A stretch of DNA of 12,752 nt from Caldithrix sp. (GTDB taxonomy: Bacteria; Zhuqueibacterota; Zhuqueibacteria; Oceanimicrobiales; Oceanimicrobiaceae). Both the position numbers and the translations under genes were made by a program. Positions 1-6,639 of this stretch are shown in pieces; the stretch's first letter is position 1; the number at the start of each line of letters is the position of its first letter. A model generated the notes under the pieces. The model did not search any database. It saw only the letters and a program-made list of their open reading frames with translations, and was not told the DNA's origin. The stretch is from NCBI GenBank assembly GCA_004357015.1, contig SMXE01000166.1, positions 1 to 12,752 on the forward strand, given 5' to 3'.

Positions 1-28
1 ATTTTTCATACTTAGTCCGCACAAATGG

Positions 29-1066
29 CTACAATTCAGGCAAATATTGTACCACCCGAGGCCCGATGAAATTCGTAACAAACAATGGCAACTTCTTCCA
101 AACGTCGATTATTCTCTGGTATTTGTTATTGTTCGCGTCCACCACCGGCACGGTGCTTGCCTTGTTTAAGTAGTACTGATAGTACAGTTGCACCGGCTCG
201 GCGCCCCACTGCATCTTGAAAGAATAGGTGCCCGTGTCCGCAGTGGACCGGCCAAAATCAAAGACATCAAAGCCATTTTCACATGCGTACTTGATGGCCT
301 GCCAGTAAAGATAATTGTTGATATAGATCTTGTTATATTGCCGCAGCGATGCAACCCACGGCTCTGAGATCATATTCTTGAACTTGAACAGAAACATGCC
401 CGAAACGACCTGCCCGTCCAATTTCAAGACAAGCAGCTCCACCTGGTCTTTGAAAACTGCGATCACCTTTTCAAACATCCGATACGGGAAAATTGGCGTG
501 CCAAGAAGACGCAGGTTGATCGAATAAATTTCATGAAAATCCTTTAGGTAGTGCAGGCCGAAATCCACAGTCAGCCCGTTCTTCTCGGCCTTTCTGATCT
601 TGTTGCGGTTGCGGGACGAAATGTGCTGCCAGTGCACGTCCGGATCGCGGGAAAGTTCAAGCATGAGCGTCACAAAGCTTTCTTTTGTGGGCAGGTCACG
701 CCGGAGTGGCTGGCGTAATTGACGGAACTCCACATACTGCGCCGCTTCAGACCGGGCGATCTCAGCGGCTTTTTCCACGAGACTCTCTTCTACCTCCCCG
801 CTCTCCGCACAAATGCCGGCGAAGTTGGAGAACGGATTGGCCACCAAGTATCGCCGCCAAAAAATGTCGCGCATCTGAAACATGGGCAGAATCCCTGCAA
901 CCTCGTCTTTGGAATTCAACGCGATGTAGTAACGTGGAGCATATCCAAATGTTGACTCAAAAACGGACTTCCAACCGAGCAGTTGGTAAAAGTTGGTGGC
1001 AGGATGGCTTTCAACAAACTTATTCCAGAGGGGCTCTTTCTCTTTCGTGAGCGGAGTTATGTTCAT
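29..1066 (-). CDS. FemAB-like double-GNAT acyltransferase (PEP-CTERM/exosortase-associated type)
   Basis: This 345-residue protein ends in TAG and looks like a FemAB/GNAT-fold acyltransferase. Such proteins move an aminoacyl or acyl group onto a cell-surface sugar or peptide in the cytoplasm; the substrate here is unknown. The N-terminal half (about 1-150) carries the usual opening with conserved Trp14 and Trp32. The second GNAT half (about 150-300) begins with the basic SSRNRNKIRKAEKNG stretch (150-164) and ends with FDFGRST (269-275) and KMQWGAEP (284-291), which are hallmarks of the FemAB-related family catalogued with PEP-CTERM/exosortase polysaccharide loci. The length fits that family. 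The ATG at 1066 lies inside the upstream DUF2304 gene, giving a 47-nt overlap, and no clear Shine-Dalgarno is visible. I kept this start because the family's N-terminal motif begins right after it and the next Met is residue 62. It is the last gene of the GT2-DUF2304-FemAB unit. The family call is fairly firm, the substrate is not. Confidence 0.85.
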   Translation of the reverse strand: MNITPLTKEKEPLWNKFVESHPATNFYQLLGWKSVFESTFGYAPRYYIALNSKDEVAGILPMFQMRDIFWRRYLVANPFSNFAGICAESGEVEESLVEKAAEIARSEAAQYVEFRQLRQPLRRDLPTKESFVTLMLELSRDPDVHWQHISSRNRNKIRKAEKNGLTVDFGLHYLKDFHEIYSINLRLLGTPIFPYRMFEKVIAVFKDQVELLVLKLDGQVVSGMFLFKFKNMISEPWVASLRQYNKIYINNYLYWQAIKYACENGFDVFDFGRSTADTGTYSFKMQWGAEPVQLYYQYYLNKASTVPVVDANNNKYQRIIDVWKKLPLFVTNFIGPRVVQYLPEL

Positions 1067-1427
1067 CCAGGTTTCTTGTCTTTCTTTCTATTTTTTCAAT
1101 AATGTTTTTATAGATCGCCAGCTCCTGCGTCAGATTCTTGTTCTGATCCTTCAGCTTTGACAGTTCGATAGAAAAGTGCATCAAGATGGCGAGTGAGAAA
1201 AAAATTGCGATGGACAGAAAAAGGGCGGGCGGGTATTCAACGCCAAGGAAATGTGCTACACCGTCCGCCAAATCGTGCCAGATCGAAGCCACCAAAATCG
1301 TGGCACTGACGACCAGCCAGAGAACGGAATGCTCAATTTTCAGCTGTCGCTTACGAATCAGATTCAAAACGAACATGAAAAGCGAAAAGCTGAGCAGAAC
1401 GATGATTATTTTTGCTTTAGGAGGCAT
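1020..1427 (-). CDS. DUF2304 family membrane protein
   Basis: This 135-residue protein has three predicted transmembrane helices, at about 5-24, 32-50 and 66-88. A polar, probably coiled-coil tail follows (about 90-135) and is rich in Lys, Glu and Asn. Size, topology and the IEHSVLWLVV segment around helix 2 match the DUF2304 family. Members are typically encoded directly after GT2 polyprenyl-phosphate glycosyltransferases and are thought to act as membrane partners or anchors for them; no biochemical role is established. That arrangement holds here: the ATG at 1427 overlaps the end of the GT2 gene by 11 nt, which suggests translational coupling. The 3' end overlaps the start of the FemAB-like gene by 47 nt. 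The ribosome binding site is weak (AGG about 2-4 nt from the start), consistent with coupling to the upstream gene. Confidence 0.82.
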   Translation of the reverse strand: MPPKAKIIIVLLSFSLFMFVLNLIRKRQLKIEHSVLWLVVSATILVASIWHDLADGVAHFLGVEYPPALFLSIAIFFSLAILMHFSIELSKLKDQNKNLTQELAIYKNIIEKIERKTRNLDEHNSAHERERAPLE

Positions 1428-2166
1428 TGCCTACTTTCGTCAGTTTTTCGTTGCCGAACATAACAGCGTAGATTGACAGGAGCATCTTGACAATATAATA
1501 GAGCGGCTTAAAACCGCTGTGCATCGACTTGCCGGTCTCGCTGTTATACATCACCACCGGAACTTCCTGCACCTGAAAACCGGCGTAATGCAGCAGAATG
1601 ATGATATCTGCATCCGGGAAGTCGGACGGGTACTGATTGCTCTTCGCAAAAAAACCAAAAACCGGACGACTCATTGCCTGAAAGCCGGAAGTCGGATCTG
1701 TGATTTTCTGTTTGATAAAAAGATAGATCAAAGAACGGAAAAAGAGCATGCCCAATTTTCGAAACGTGGGATTGTCGTAATTTCCGAGATTCCCATCCAG
1801 AAAGCGGGAACCAATGGCGACATCCATACCATCTTGCAGCGTTGTAATGAGCTGTCCAATAAATCGCGGGTCGTGTTGACCATCGCCGTCTATCTGCACG
1901 GTATAGTCATAGTCATTCATCAAAGCGTACTTATAGCCCGTCTGCAGAGCGGCGCCGTATCCAAGATTGACCGGCAAAGACAAAACGGTTGCGCCCGCTT
2001 CCTTTGCCAGTTGCGCCGTGTCGTCGGATGAGCCATCGTTGATCACGACTACGTCCACATCAGGATTGGTTCTTGTTATGTTTGTTACGACCCGCTTAAT
2101 AGAGCCTGCCTCGTTGAAAGCGGGCACCAGGACCACGGTACGAACAGAGTCTTCAGGCTTGTGCAT
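1417..2166 (-). CDS. GT2 family glycosyltransferase, polyprenyl-phosphate hexosyltransferase type
   Basis: This 249-residue GT-A fold enzyme probably transfers a hexose from a nucleotide sugar to a polyprenyl phosphate at the cytoplasmic face of the membrane, like DPM1/DPG synthases. Visible motifs are VPAFNEA (14-20), VINDGSSDDT (41-50), NLGYGAALQTG (67-77) and QIDGDGQHDP (91-100), which holds the metal-binding DxD-like Asp93/Asp95. DPTSGFQAM follows in the second half. The C-terminus is hydrophobic but has no clear multi-pass region, so membrane attachment probably relies on the overlapping DUF2304 partner. The ATG at 2166 is supported by GGAAGG seven nt upstream. It is the first gene after a 428-nt gene-free region with sigma-54-like and sigma-28-like promoter matches, so it probably heads a transcript. 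The exact sugar cannot be read from the sequence. Confidence 0.9.
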   Translation of the reverse strand: MHKPEDSVRTVVLVPAFNEAGSIKRVVTNITRTNPDVDVVVINDGSSDDTAQLAKEAGATVLSLPVNLGYGAALQTGYKYALMNDYDYTVQIDGDGQHDPRFIGQLITTLQDGMDVAIGSRFLDGNLGNYDNPTFRKLGMLFFRSLIYLFIKQKITDPTSGFQAMSRPVFGFFAKSNQYPSDFPDADIIILLHYAGFQVQEVPVVMYNSETGKSMHSGFKPLYYIVKMLLSIYAVMFGNEKLTKVGNAS

Positions 2167-2305
2167 TCAGGCGCCTTCCCAGCCAGCTAATTTTGGAAAT
2201 TTGATACCTTCCTTCCACAATCCAGCATCTTCGATCCACATCTCACTTTCCACTCGGTCATTTTGCTTTTTTCACTTGCGGTTTTGCCGCGTTCGGGTTT
2301 CTTTA

Positions 2306-2332
2306 GTATCGGCAAAAATTATTGAAATTTAA
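2306..2332 (-). promoter_or_regulatory. Candidate sigma-28 (FliA-type) promoter for the GT2 unit
   Basis: The minus strand reads TTAAATTT (2332-2325), an 11-nt spacer, then GCCGATAC (2313-2306). The enterobacterial FliA consensus is TAAAGTTT-N11-GCCGATAA, so this matches 6 of 8 and 7 of 8 positions at the canonical spacing. The start would be near 2299, giving a leader of about 130 nt. In other bacteria the consensus may differ, and the -10 half could also act as a sigma-70 GATACT element. The call is tentative. Confidence 0.35.
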
Positions 2333-2374
2333 CAACTTATATAAATATGGACATTTCCCTGCATTGGTAGAATC

Positions 2375-2392
2375 ATGCAATTAGCATGCCAC
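2375..2392 (-). promoter_or_regulatory. Sigma-54 (-24/-12) promoter upstream of the GT2 gene
   Basis: The minus strand reads TGTGGCATGCTAATTGCAT (2393-2375). The GG (2390-2389) and GC (2378-2377) are separated by exactly 10 nt, as required. The match to TTGGCACG-N4-TTGCW is strong: TGGCA, then G, and TTGCA are all present, with T replacing the C of TGGCAC. The predicted start is about 12 nt further on, near 2365, leaving a leader of about 200 nt before the GT2 ATG. Sigma-54 promoters need an enhancer-binding activator such as PrsR; none is encoded in this window. Confidence 0.6.
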
Positions 2393-2530
2393 AGGCGGTC
2401 CACAAATGACTCACAGTAACCTTTTGTTTCTTAATAACTTTACCCCAGCATCGAATCCGACTGAAAAGGAGCGTTTCACCTGATCTGTTTAGTAATTGCA
2501 CAATTGTTTCAGCGATGTACAATTTTGGAC

Positions 2531-2568
2531 CAAAAAGAAAAGGCGCACGTCATATCAAAGTGCGCCTT
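2531..2568 (-). terminator. Intrinsic terminator of the GT4 gene
   Basis: On the minus strand a perfect 9-bp stem, AAGGCGCAC (2568-2560) with GTGCGCCTT (2548-2540), encloses an 11-nt loop. The stem is followed at once by a T-rich tract, TTTTCTTTTT (2541-2532). It starts 27 nt past the GT4 stop codon, which is a standard position for a rho-independent terminator. It separates the sulfate/GT4 unit from the GT2 unit. Confidence 0.88.
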
Positions 2569-2594
2569 CTCAATCACTTACCAGGAGCGTCATT

Positions 2595-3731
2595 TCAGTT
2601 CATAGTCGCGCCATGAATGCTGTACTGTTCATACAAATTCTGGAAATTTTCAACCTGGAGTTCCAGCGAATACTGCTCTTCAACTTTCTTTCGTCCGGCG
2701 CGGCCAAACTGTCTGCGCAAATCGGCGCTCTCCAACAGATTGCCGATTTTAGCTACAAGCGCGCCCGGATCACGTGGAGGCACGAGATAGCCGGTTTCAC
2801 CGTCGTCCACCAGCTCCACGGTACCGTCTACGGACGTGGCCACCACTGGCAGATTGGTCGCCATGGCCTCGAGAATAACATTGGGCAATCCCTCGTAGAG
2901 GGAAGGTAAAACGAATATATCGAACATGGACAGTAAATCTCTGACATCGCTTCTGAAACCAAGGAATATGAAGGTTTCCGAGAGACCTGCTTCAACCACA
3001 GCTTGCTCAAGCTCTGCACGCAATTCCCCATCGCCGACCAGAACGATTTTGAGATCTTTGAATTTGTCGGCCAGCACTCTGGCTGCTTTTATCAGATACT
3101 CATGTCCCTTTTGCGGATGCAACCGCGCAACCACACCTACGACCGGCACGTCTGGAGGAATTCCAAGTTCCGGGCGCAAACGACCATTCCGGCTGTGGTT
3201 GAAGATCTCCAGATTAACGCCGTAAGGAATGACTGTGATCTTGTTTTCCGGCAGGCCGCGCTCTTCTACCAACCATCGGGCCGTTGCATGCGAAACCGAA
3301 ATGACCTTGCTGCAAAAGTGCATGGCAAAACGATAGGCCCACAAACGATGTGTCAGGAGCCATTCCGGTGCGGATATGGTCTCCCAAGAAAAGACAGCTT
3401 TATTCGGGCTGATAGCACTCGCCAGCGCCCCGACTATATCCGCATAAAACAAAGTCGTCATCACAACGTCGATCTTTTCGCGACGAATAAGATTGGACAC
3501 GTCGAGAATCAGCTTCAGGTCAATTCGCCCGCGCCGTTCAAGGCTGACAAACGGGATTCCGAGCCGGTTGAATTTATCCTGAAGACGATCGCCGATTCCG
3601 AGACTACAAACTGTGGTATGAAAGCGGTCGCGATCCATGTGGGAGATGAGCTCGAGCAGCTTGGTCTCGGCGCCGCCCCAATTCATCCCTTCCACCAGTT
3701 GTAGGACATTGATTTTCTTTTTTTCAGGCAT
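2595..3731 (-). CDS. GT4 family glycosyltransferase (GT-B fold)
   Basis: This 378-residue protein from the ATG at 3731 is a retaining GT4 glycosyltransferase that builds a glycan from nucleotide sugars in the cytoplasm. The N-terminal acceptor domain opens with INVLQLVEGMNWGGAE (7-22), the glycine-rich start typical of the family. The C-terminal donor domain has VVARLHPQKG (200-209), LVGDGE (231-236) and the E-X7-E signature from Glu280 to Glu288 within SLYEGLPNVILEA. The reading frame is open up to 3800, but that extension is the cysC terminator, so it is not protein. The Shine-Dalgarno at 3731 is weak. The gene sits between two intrinsic terminators and may depend on read-through or a promoter inside cysC. 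The sugar specificity is unknown. Confidence 0.9.
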   Translation of the reverse strand: MPEKKKINVLQLVEGMNWGGAETKLLELISHMDRDRFHTTVCSLGIGDRLQDKFNRLGIPFVSLERRGRIDLKLILDVSNLIRREKIDVVMTTLFYADIVGALASAISPNKAVFSWETISAPEWLLTHRLWAYRFAMHFCSKVISVSHATARWLVEERGLPENKITVIPYGVNLEIFNHSRNGRLRPELGIPPDVPVVGVVARLHPQKGHEYLIKAARVLADKFKDLKIVLVGDGELRAELEQAVVEAGLSETFIFLGFRSDVRDLLSMFDIFVLPSLYEGLPNVILEAMATNLPVVATSVDGTVELVDDGETGYLVPPRDPGALVAKIGNLLESADLRRQFGRAGRKKVEEQYSLELQVENFQNLYEQYSIHGATMN

Positions 3732-3755
3732 GCTCAAATTCGAAGTAAAATTCTC

Positions 3756-3798
3756 AAAAAAAAAGCTTCCGCCCGGAGGCAAGTCCCCGGACGAAAGC
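3756..3798 (-). terminator. Intrinsic terminator after cysC, 24 nt before the GT4 start
   Basis: The minus strand forms a 12-bp stem, GCTTTCGTCCGG (3798-3787) with CCGGGCGGAAGC (3776-3765), containing two G-U pairs. The loop is 10 nt and an uninterrupted run of nine T follows (3764-3756). It begins about 20 nt after the cysC stop and is a textbook rho-independent terminator. It ends only 24 nt before the GT4 ATG, so it may work as a partial or attenuating terminator between the two genes. Confidence 0.88.
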
Positions 3799-3819
3799 AC
3801 CTAAACTTCTGGCACTTAA

Positions 3820-4413
3820 TTAGAGCGTCACAGTTGCCAACTCTTCTGCGTGGCCCGAATCGACGGTGTTGCCCTGCTGCGACAAATAGCCCAGCTCTTC
3901 CAGTTTGGCGATGATTTTAGTCGCGCTCTCCTGAGGCGTCTCATCCCCTGTCTTCACAGTGATTTCGGGGTTTAGGGGCTCCTCATACGGATCTGAGATA
4001 CCGGTGAATTCCTTAATTTCACCAGAAATGGCTTTTTTGTATAAGCCCTTGACGTCGCGTTTAATACACACCTCCAGCGGACAGTCCACAAAGACCTCCA
4101 CAAAATCTCCGATCATTTCTCTTACCTCATCACGAATCTCGCGGTAGGGAGAGATGGCAGCAGAGATAGCGAAGGCGCCGTTGCGAGTCAGCAAGTGGCA
4201 CACAAAGCCAATGCGTTTGATATTTGTATCCCGGTCTTCTTTGCTGAAGCCAAGGCCTTTACTTAAATTCGTTCTGACCACGTCTCCGTCCAGAACCTCT
4301 ACGTTGCGGCCACGTGTTCCGATCTCGTTTTCTACCAGAACGGAGATGGTTGACTTTCCAGATGAAGGCAATCCTGTAAACCAGATCGTGCATGCTTTTT
4401 CCGAAGATGCCAT
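3820..4413 (-). CDS. cysC: Adenylylsulfate kinase (APS kinase)
   Basis: This 197-residue cytoplasmic enzyme phosphorylates adenylylsulfate (APS) with ATP to give PAPS, the donor for sulfation or for sulfate reduction. It has the Walker A loop GLPSSGKST (14-22), the DGD motif (42-44), the RDTNIKRIG stretch (61-69), ISPYREIRDEVRE (87-99) with the serine that aligns to the family's phospho-serine, and the APS lid around GLYKKAISGEIKEFTG (123-138). The length is normal. The ATG at 4413 is chosen because AGGAGG lies 10 nt upstream and the next residues lead directly into the family core; an in-frame ATG at 4446 would put that Shine-Dalgarno inside the gene. It follows sat by 41 nt and ends at a strong terminator. 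The C-terminus adds about 20 residues after LEELGYLS. Confidence 0.96.
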   Translation of the reverse strand: MASSEKACTIWFTGLPSSGKSTISVLVENEIGTRGRNVEVLDGDVVRTNLSKGLGFSKEDRDTNIKRIGFVCHLLTRNGAFAISAAISPYREIRDEVREMIGDFVEVFVDCPLEVCIKRDVKGLYKKAISGEIKEFTGISDPYEEPLNPEITVKTGDETPQESATKIIAKLEELGYLSQQGNTVDSGHAEELATVTL

Positions 4414-4454
4414 TGAATCATATCCTCCTAAGTTGAGTTTCGTCAATTACGTGA

Positions 4455-5618
4455 TTATAAACTTTTTCGGTAACTTTCGATCAATACATTTGCCACTTCC
4501 GGCCGCGTAAATTCCTCAGGTGGCAATTCCCCGCGTGAAAGCATTTCTCGAACCTTTGTGCCGCTCAAAAAAACTTTATCGTCTGCGCCCAGCGAAGGAC
4601 TTGTTTTGTCTGTCGCCATTTGCTTGCTGCGCTTGCAATAAAACGCATGCTCGAACTTCATGGGCACGATGCCCAGTTCTTCCTGCGTAAACTGATCGAA
4701 GATTTCCTGTGCTTCATACGTACCATAGTAGCTGCCGACACCGGCATGATCTCTTCCGATGATGATGTGGCTACACCCGTAGTTCTTCCGGAGCATCGCA
4801 TGGAAAATAGCCTCGCGCGGACCTGCATACCGCATGGCCGCCGGAAAGACGCTGAGCATCACGCGTTTCGGATTGTAGTACTTCTCCATCATGATCTTGT
4901 AGCACTCCATCCTGACATCCGACGGAATGTCGTCTGATTTCGTTTCGCCAACCAAGGGGTGAATAAGCAACCCATCGACGCCCTCGAGTGCCACCTTGGT
5001 CAGGTACTCATGTGCGCGATGAATCGGATTGCGCGTCTGAAACGCCACCACTGTTTTCCACCCGCGCTCTTGAAACGATTTTCGCGTGACGGCCGGTTCA
5101 TGGCGGAAATCCTGAAACGGTAAATCCGGCAGATGGTTGATCAGCCAGATGTCCCCGCCGAGCAGTACCTCTCCCTGTTTGTACAAACGCGCCACGCCGG
5201 GGTGCGCGTCGTCGGTGGTTCCGTACACTTTTTCCGCTTCGTGAGTTTTGTCGTAAGTGTATTTTTCCTCAACCCTCATGAGCGCTAACGGAAAGTCAGT
5301 TTCAGTGGTCAGAAGCACTTCAGTGCCTTCTACGATTTCATCAGCGATTGTCTTAGAAACCGCGAGGGTGATGGGCACCGACCAGACAAAGCCGTTTGCA
5401 AGTCTGATATTCTCGACCACGCTTTCGTAGTCCGCCTTTTTCATGAAACCTACCAATGGACTGCAAGCGCCGGTGGCGATGAGTTCCAAATCCGATACAG
5501 ATGTGCTGTTCACTCTAATTCGTCGAAGCCCGCCACCTTTTTCCAGCGCCGCTTCTCGTTCCTCGCCTTGCAGTACTCTGTTGATGAGTTGTCCGCCGTG
5601 TGGCGCAATTAATTCCAT
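4455..5618 (-). CDS. sat: Sulfate adenylyltransferase (ATP sulfurylase)
   Basis: This 387-residue cytoplasmic enzyme makes APS and pyrophosphate from sulfate and ATP. It is the single-chain Sat type, not the CysDN heterodimer. The N-terminal PUA-like domain opens with the family's APHGG (5-9) and contains [14 protein letters not shown] (46-59). The catalytic domain has [11 protein letters not shown] (194-204), with the HxxH nucleotide-binding pair His200/His203, then [10 protein letters not shown] (286-295) and LSGTKVRE (351-358). The length is typical for bacterial and archaeal Sat without a fused kinase. The ATG at 5618 has an upstream purine-rich GAAGGGAA. It is directly followed by cysC, so the pair yields PAPS. 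No sulfite or PAPS reductase is visible, which favours a sulfation role over cysteine synthesis (inference). Confidence 0.96.
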   Translation of the reverse strand: MELIAPHGGQLINRVLQGEEREAALEKGGGLRRIRVNSTSVSDLELIATGACSPLVGFMKKADYESVVENIRLANGFVWSVPITLAVSKTIADEIVEGTEVLLTTETDFPLALMRVEEKYTYDKTHEAEKVYGTTDDAHPGVARLYKQGEVLLGGDIWLINHLPDLPFQDFRHEPAVTRKSFQERGWKTVVAFQTRNPIHRAHEYLTKVALEGVDGLLIHPLVGETKSDDIPSDVRMECYKIMMEKYYNPKRVMLSVFPAAMRYAGPREAIFHAMLRKNYGCSHIIIGRDHAGVGSYYGTYEAQEIFDQFTQEELGIVPMKFEHAFYCKRSKQMATDKTSPSLGADDKVFLSGTKVREMLSRGELPPEEFTRPEVANVLIESYRKSL

Positions 5619-5680
5619 GCTTTTCCCTTCATTACCTTTCTACGTTGCCCAATCAGCAGCGTAATATTAATTAAGTTTTG

Positions 5681-5716
5681 AATCTACTTTGAAAATATGT
5701 TTTTTCAAAGTAGATT
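5681..5716. repeat. Perfect 15-bp inverted repeat overlapping the methyltransferase stop
   Basis: AATCTACTTTGAAAA (5681-5695) and its exact complement (5702-5716) flank a 6-nt spacer. On the minus strand the hairpin contains the last codons and the TGA of the methyltransferase gene. No T-run follows, so it is not a canonical intrinsic terminator. It could act as a 3' mRNA-stabilising stem, as a processing site between the methyltransferase and sat, or as a palindromic operator for the sat-cysC pair. Confidence 0.8.
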
Positions 5717-6589
5717 TTCGACCTGGTGCGCTTGCGTCGTTTCCCCGGTTTTGCCTGTCGGTTCCTTCACAGCCGCGCTGGATTCTGGCACAGATTTACT
5801 GGCGCGCGCCACAAGATGCAGCCCGGAACAGTACCACCAAGCCGGCAGCACCCGCAAAAGCCGCAAAATAAATTTTCCGGCCGTATTCAACTCCCATATT
5901 TCGCCGTCCAGCTTTCTCAGAAAGAACCAATCTGCCCACAACCCGATATGCCGATCGCGAACGTCCGTCTCGTAATCATCAACGTCGGTGTGGATGATTT
6001 CAAACCCTGCCTCTTCGAGATACTTGTGCAGCTCTATTTTTGAAAAACGGTACTCCCAGAAATAGCTCTGCTTACCCTGTAACTTTCGTTTCAGAAAATA
6101 AAAATTCCGAACAGGATGAGAAATCAACCGGCGAAGGGACGTCAACAACGGCGTAGTATAAAAGGCGAGACCACCGGGTTTCAGAACTCGGAACGACTCC
6201 TGCACCGCCTTTTCCGGGCCATGCTCGAAATGCTCGATCACGCCCAGCGAAATGTAGGCGTCAAAGGAGTTGTCGGGGTAGTTGAGCTTAGTGATATCGC
6301 CAAGCTCTACGGCAACATTCGGTTTGAATTTTTTAGCGCGCGCAAAGATGTTCTCATCGTATTCGATGCCAATGGTCTCGTGGCCCCGCTCCTGAAACCA
6401 TTCACACCAGGCCCCAAAACCACACCCACCTTCCAGAATTCGGGCTTTCGAGCCGCCCAGAAACCGGTCGAAAATGCGGACAAGAGTGCGACCTTTAAAA
6501 CTTTCAAGTTCACCTTCCAGACTCCGGCTGTTCCATTGCTCAACATCATGTTCTTCGCTCGTCTTAAACGACAATAATCGGTAGCTCAT
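5705..6589 (-). CDS. Class I SAM-dependent methyltransferase
   Basis: This 294-residue protein has a Rossmann-type methyltransferase core. Motif I is ILEGGCGFGA (51-60), the ribose-binding acidic residue is Glu76 in GIEYDE, the adenine-contacting Asp is in LGDIT (96-100), motif IV is DNSFDAYISLGVIEH (106-120), and RVLKPGG (134-140) completes the fold. The C-terminal third has a hydrophobic, aromatic segment (about 240-262) that may be membrane-associated, and a polar low-complexity tail. Methyl-11/12-type enzymes with this build commonly modify sugars, lipids or quinones; in this context a glycan or polyprenyl-linked substrate is plausible but unproven. The ATG at 6589 has a modest GGAA upstream. 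It lies 50 nt after the membrane-protein gene and 86 nt before sat. The stop codon sits inside a perfect inverted repeat. Confidence 0.88.
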   Translation of the reverse strand: MSYRLLSFKTSEEHDVEQWNSRSLEGELESFKGRTLVRIFDRFLGGSKARILEGGCGFGAWCEWFQERGHETIGIEYDENIFARAKKFKPNVAVELGDITKLNYPDNSFDAYISLGVIEHFEHGPEKAVQESFRVLKPGGLAFYTTPLLTSLRRLISHPVRNFYFLKRKLQGKQSYFWEYRFSKIELHKYLEEAGFEIIHTDVDDYETDVRDRHIGLWADWFFLRKLDGEIWELNTAGKFILRLLRVLPAWWYCSGLHLVARASKSVPESSAAVKEPTGKTGETTQAHQVENLL

Positions 6590-6639
6590 TCGATTTCCAG
6601 TTTTCCTATCTCAATATGTTTTCAGGTTTGTCGTCAATG

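Larger units (their letters stand above)
2167..2594. other. 428-nt gene-free regulatory region upstream of the GT2 unit
   Basis: No credible gene is seen on either strand. Read on the minus strand, it holds in order the intrinsic terminator of the GT4 gene (2531-2568), a TGAAAC-rich stretch (about 2460-2513), a sigma-54-type -24/-12 element (2375-2392), an AT-rich run with a sigma-28-type element (2306-2332), two mutually exclusive small hairpins (2278-2317), and about 110 nt of unstructured leader ending in the GT2 ribosome binding site. Its length and content contrast with the otherwise gene-dense window and mark it as the control region of the downstream three-gene unit. Confidence 0.7.

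Noticed and set aside
1519..2031. Plus-strand open frame of 170 codons opposite the GT2 gene
   Set aside because: It is an antisense shadow of a conserved glycosyltransferase, with no family motifs.
2374..2388. Palindrome CATGC-AATTA-GCATG as an operator
   Set aside because: It coincides with the sigma-54 -24/-12 element, whose TGGCA and TTGCA halves produce this symmetry; no separate site is needed.
3732..3800. N-terminal extension of the GT4 protein from an ATG at 3800
   Set aside because: The extension is encoded by the cysC terminator stem and T9 run, and the GT4 family motif begins right after the Met at 3731.
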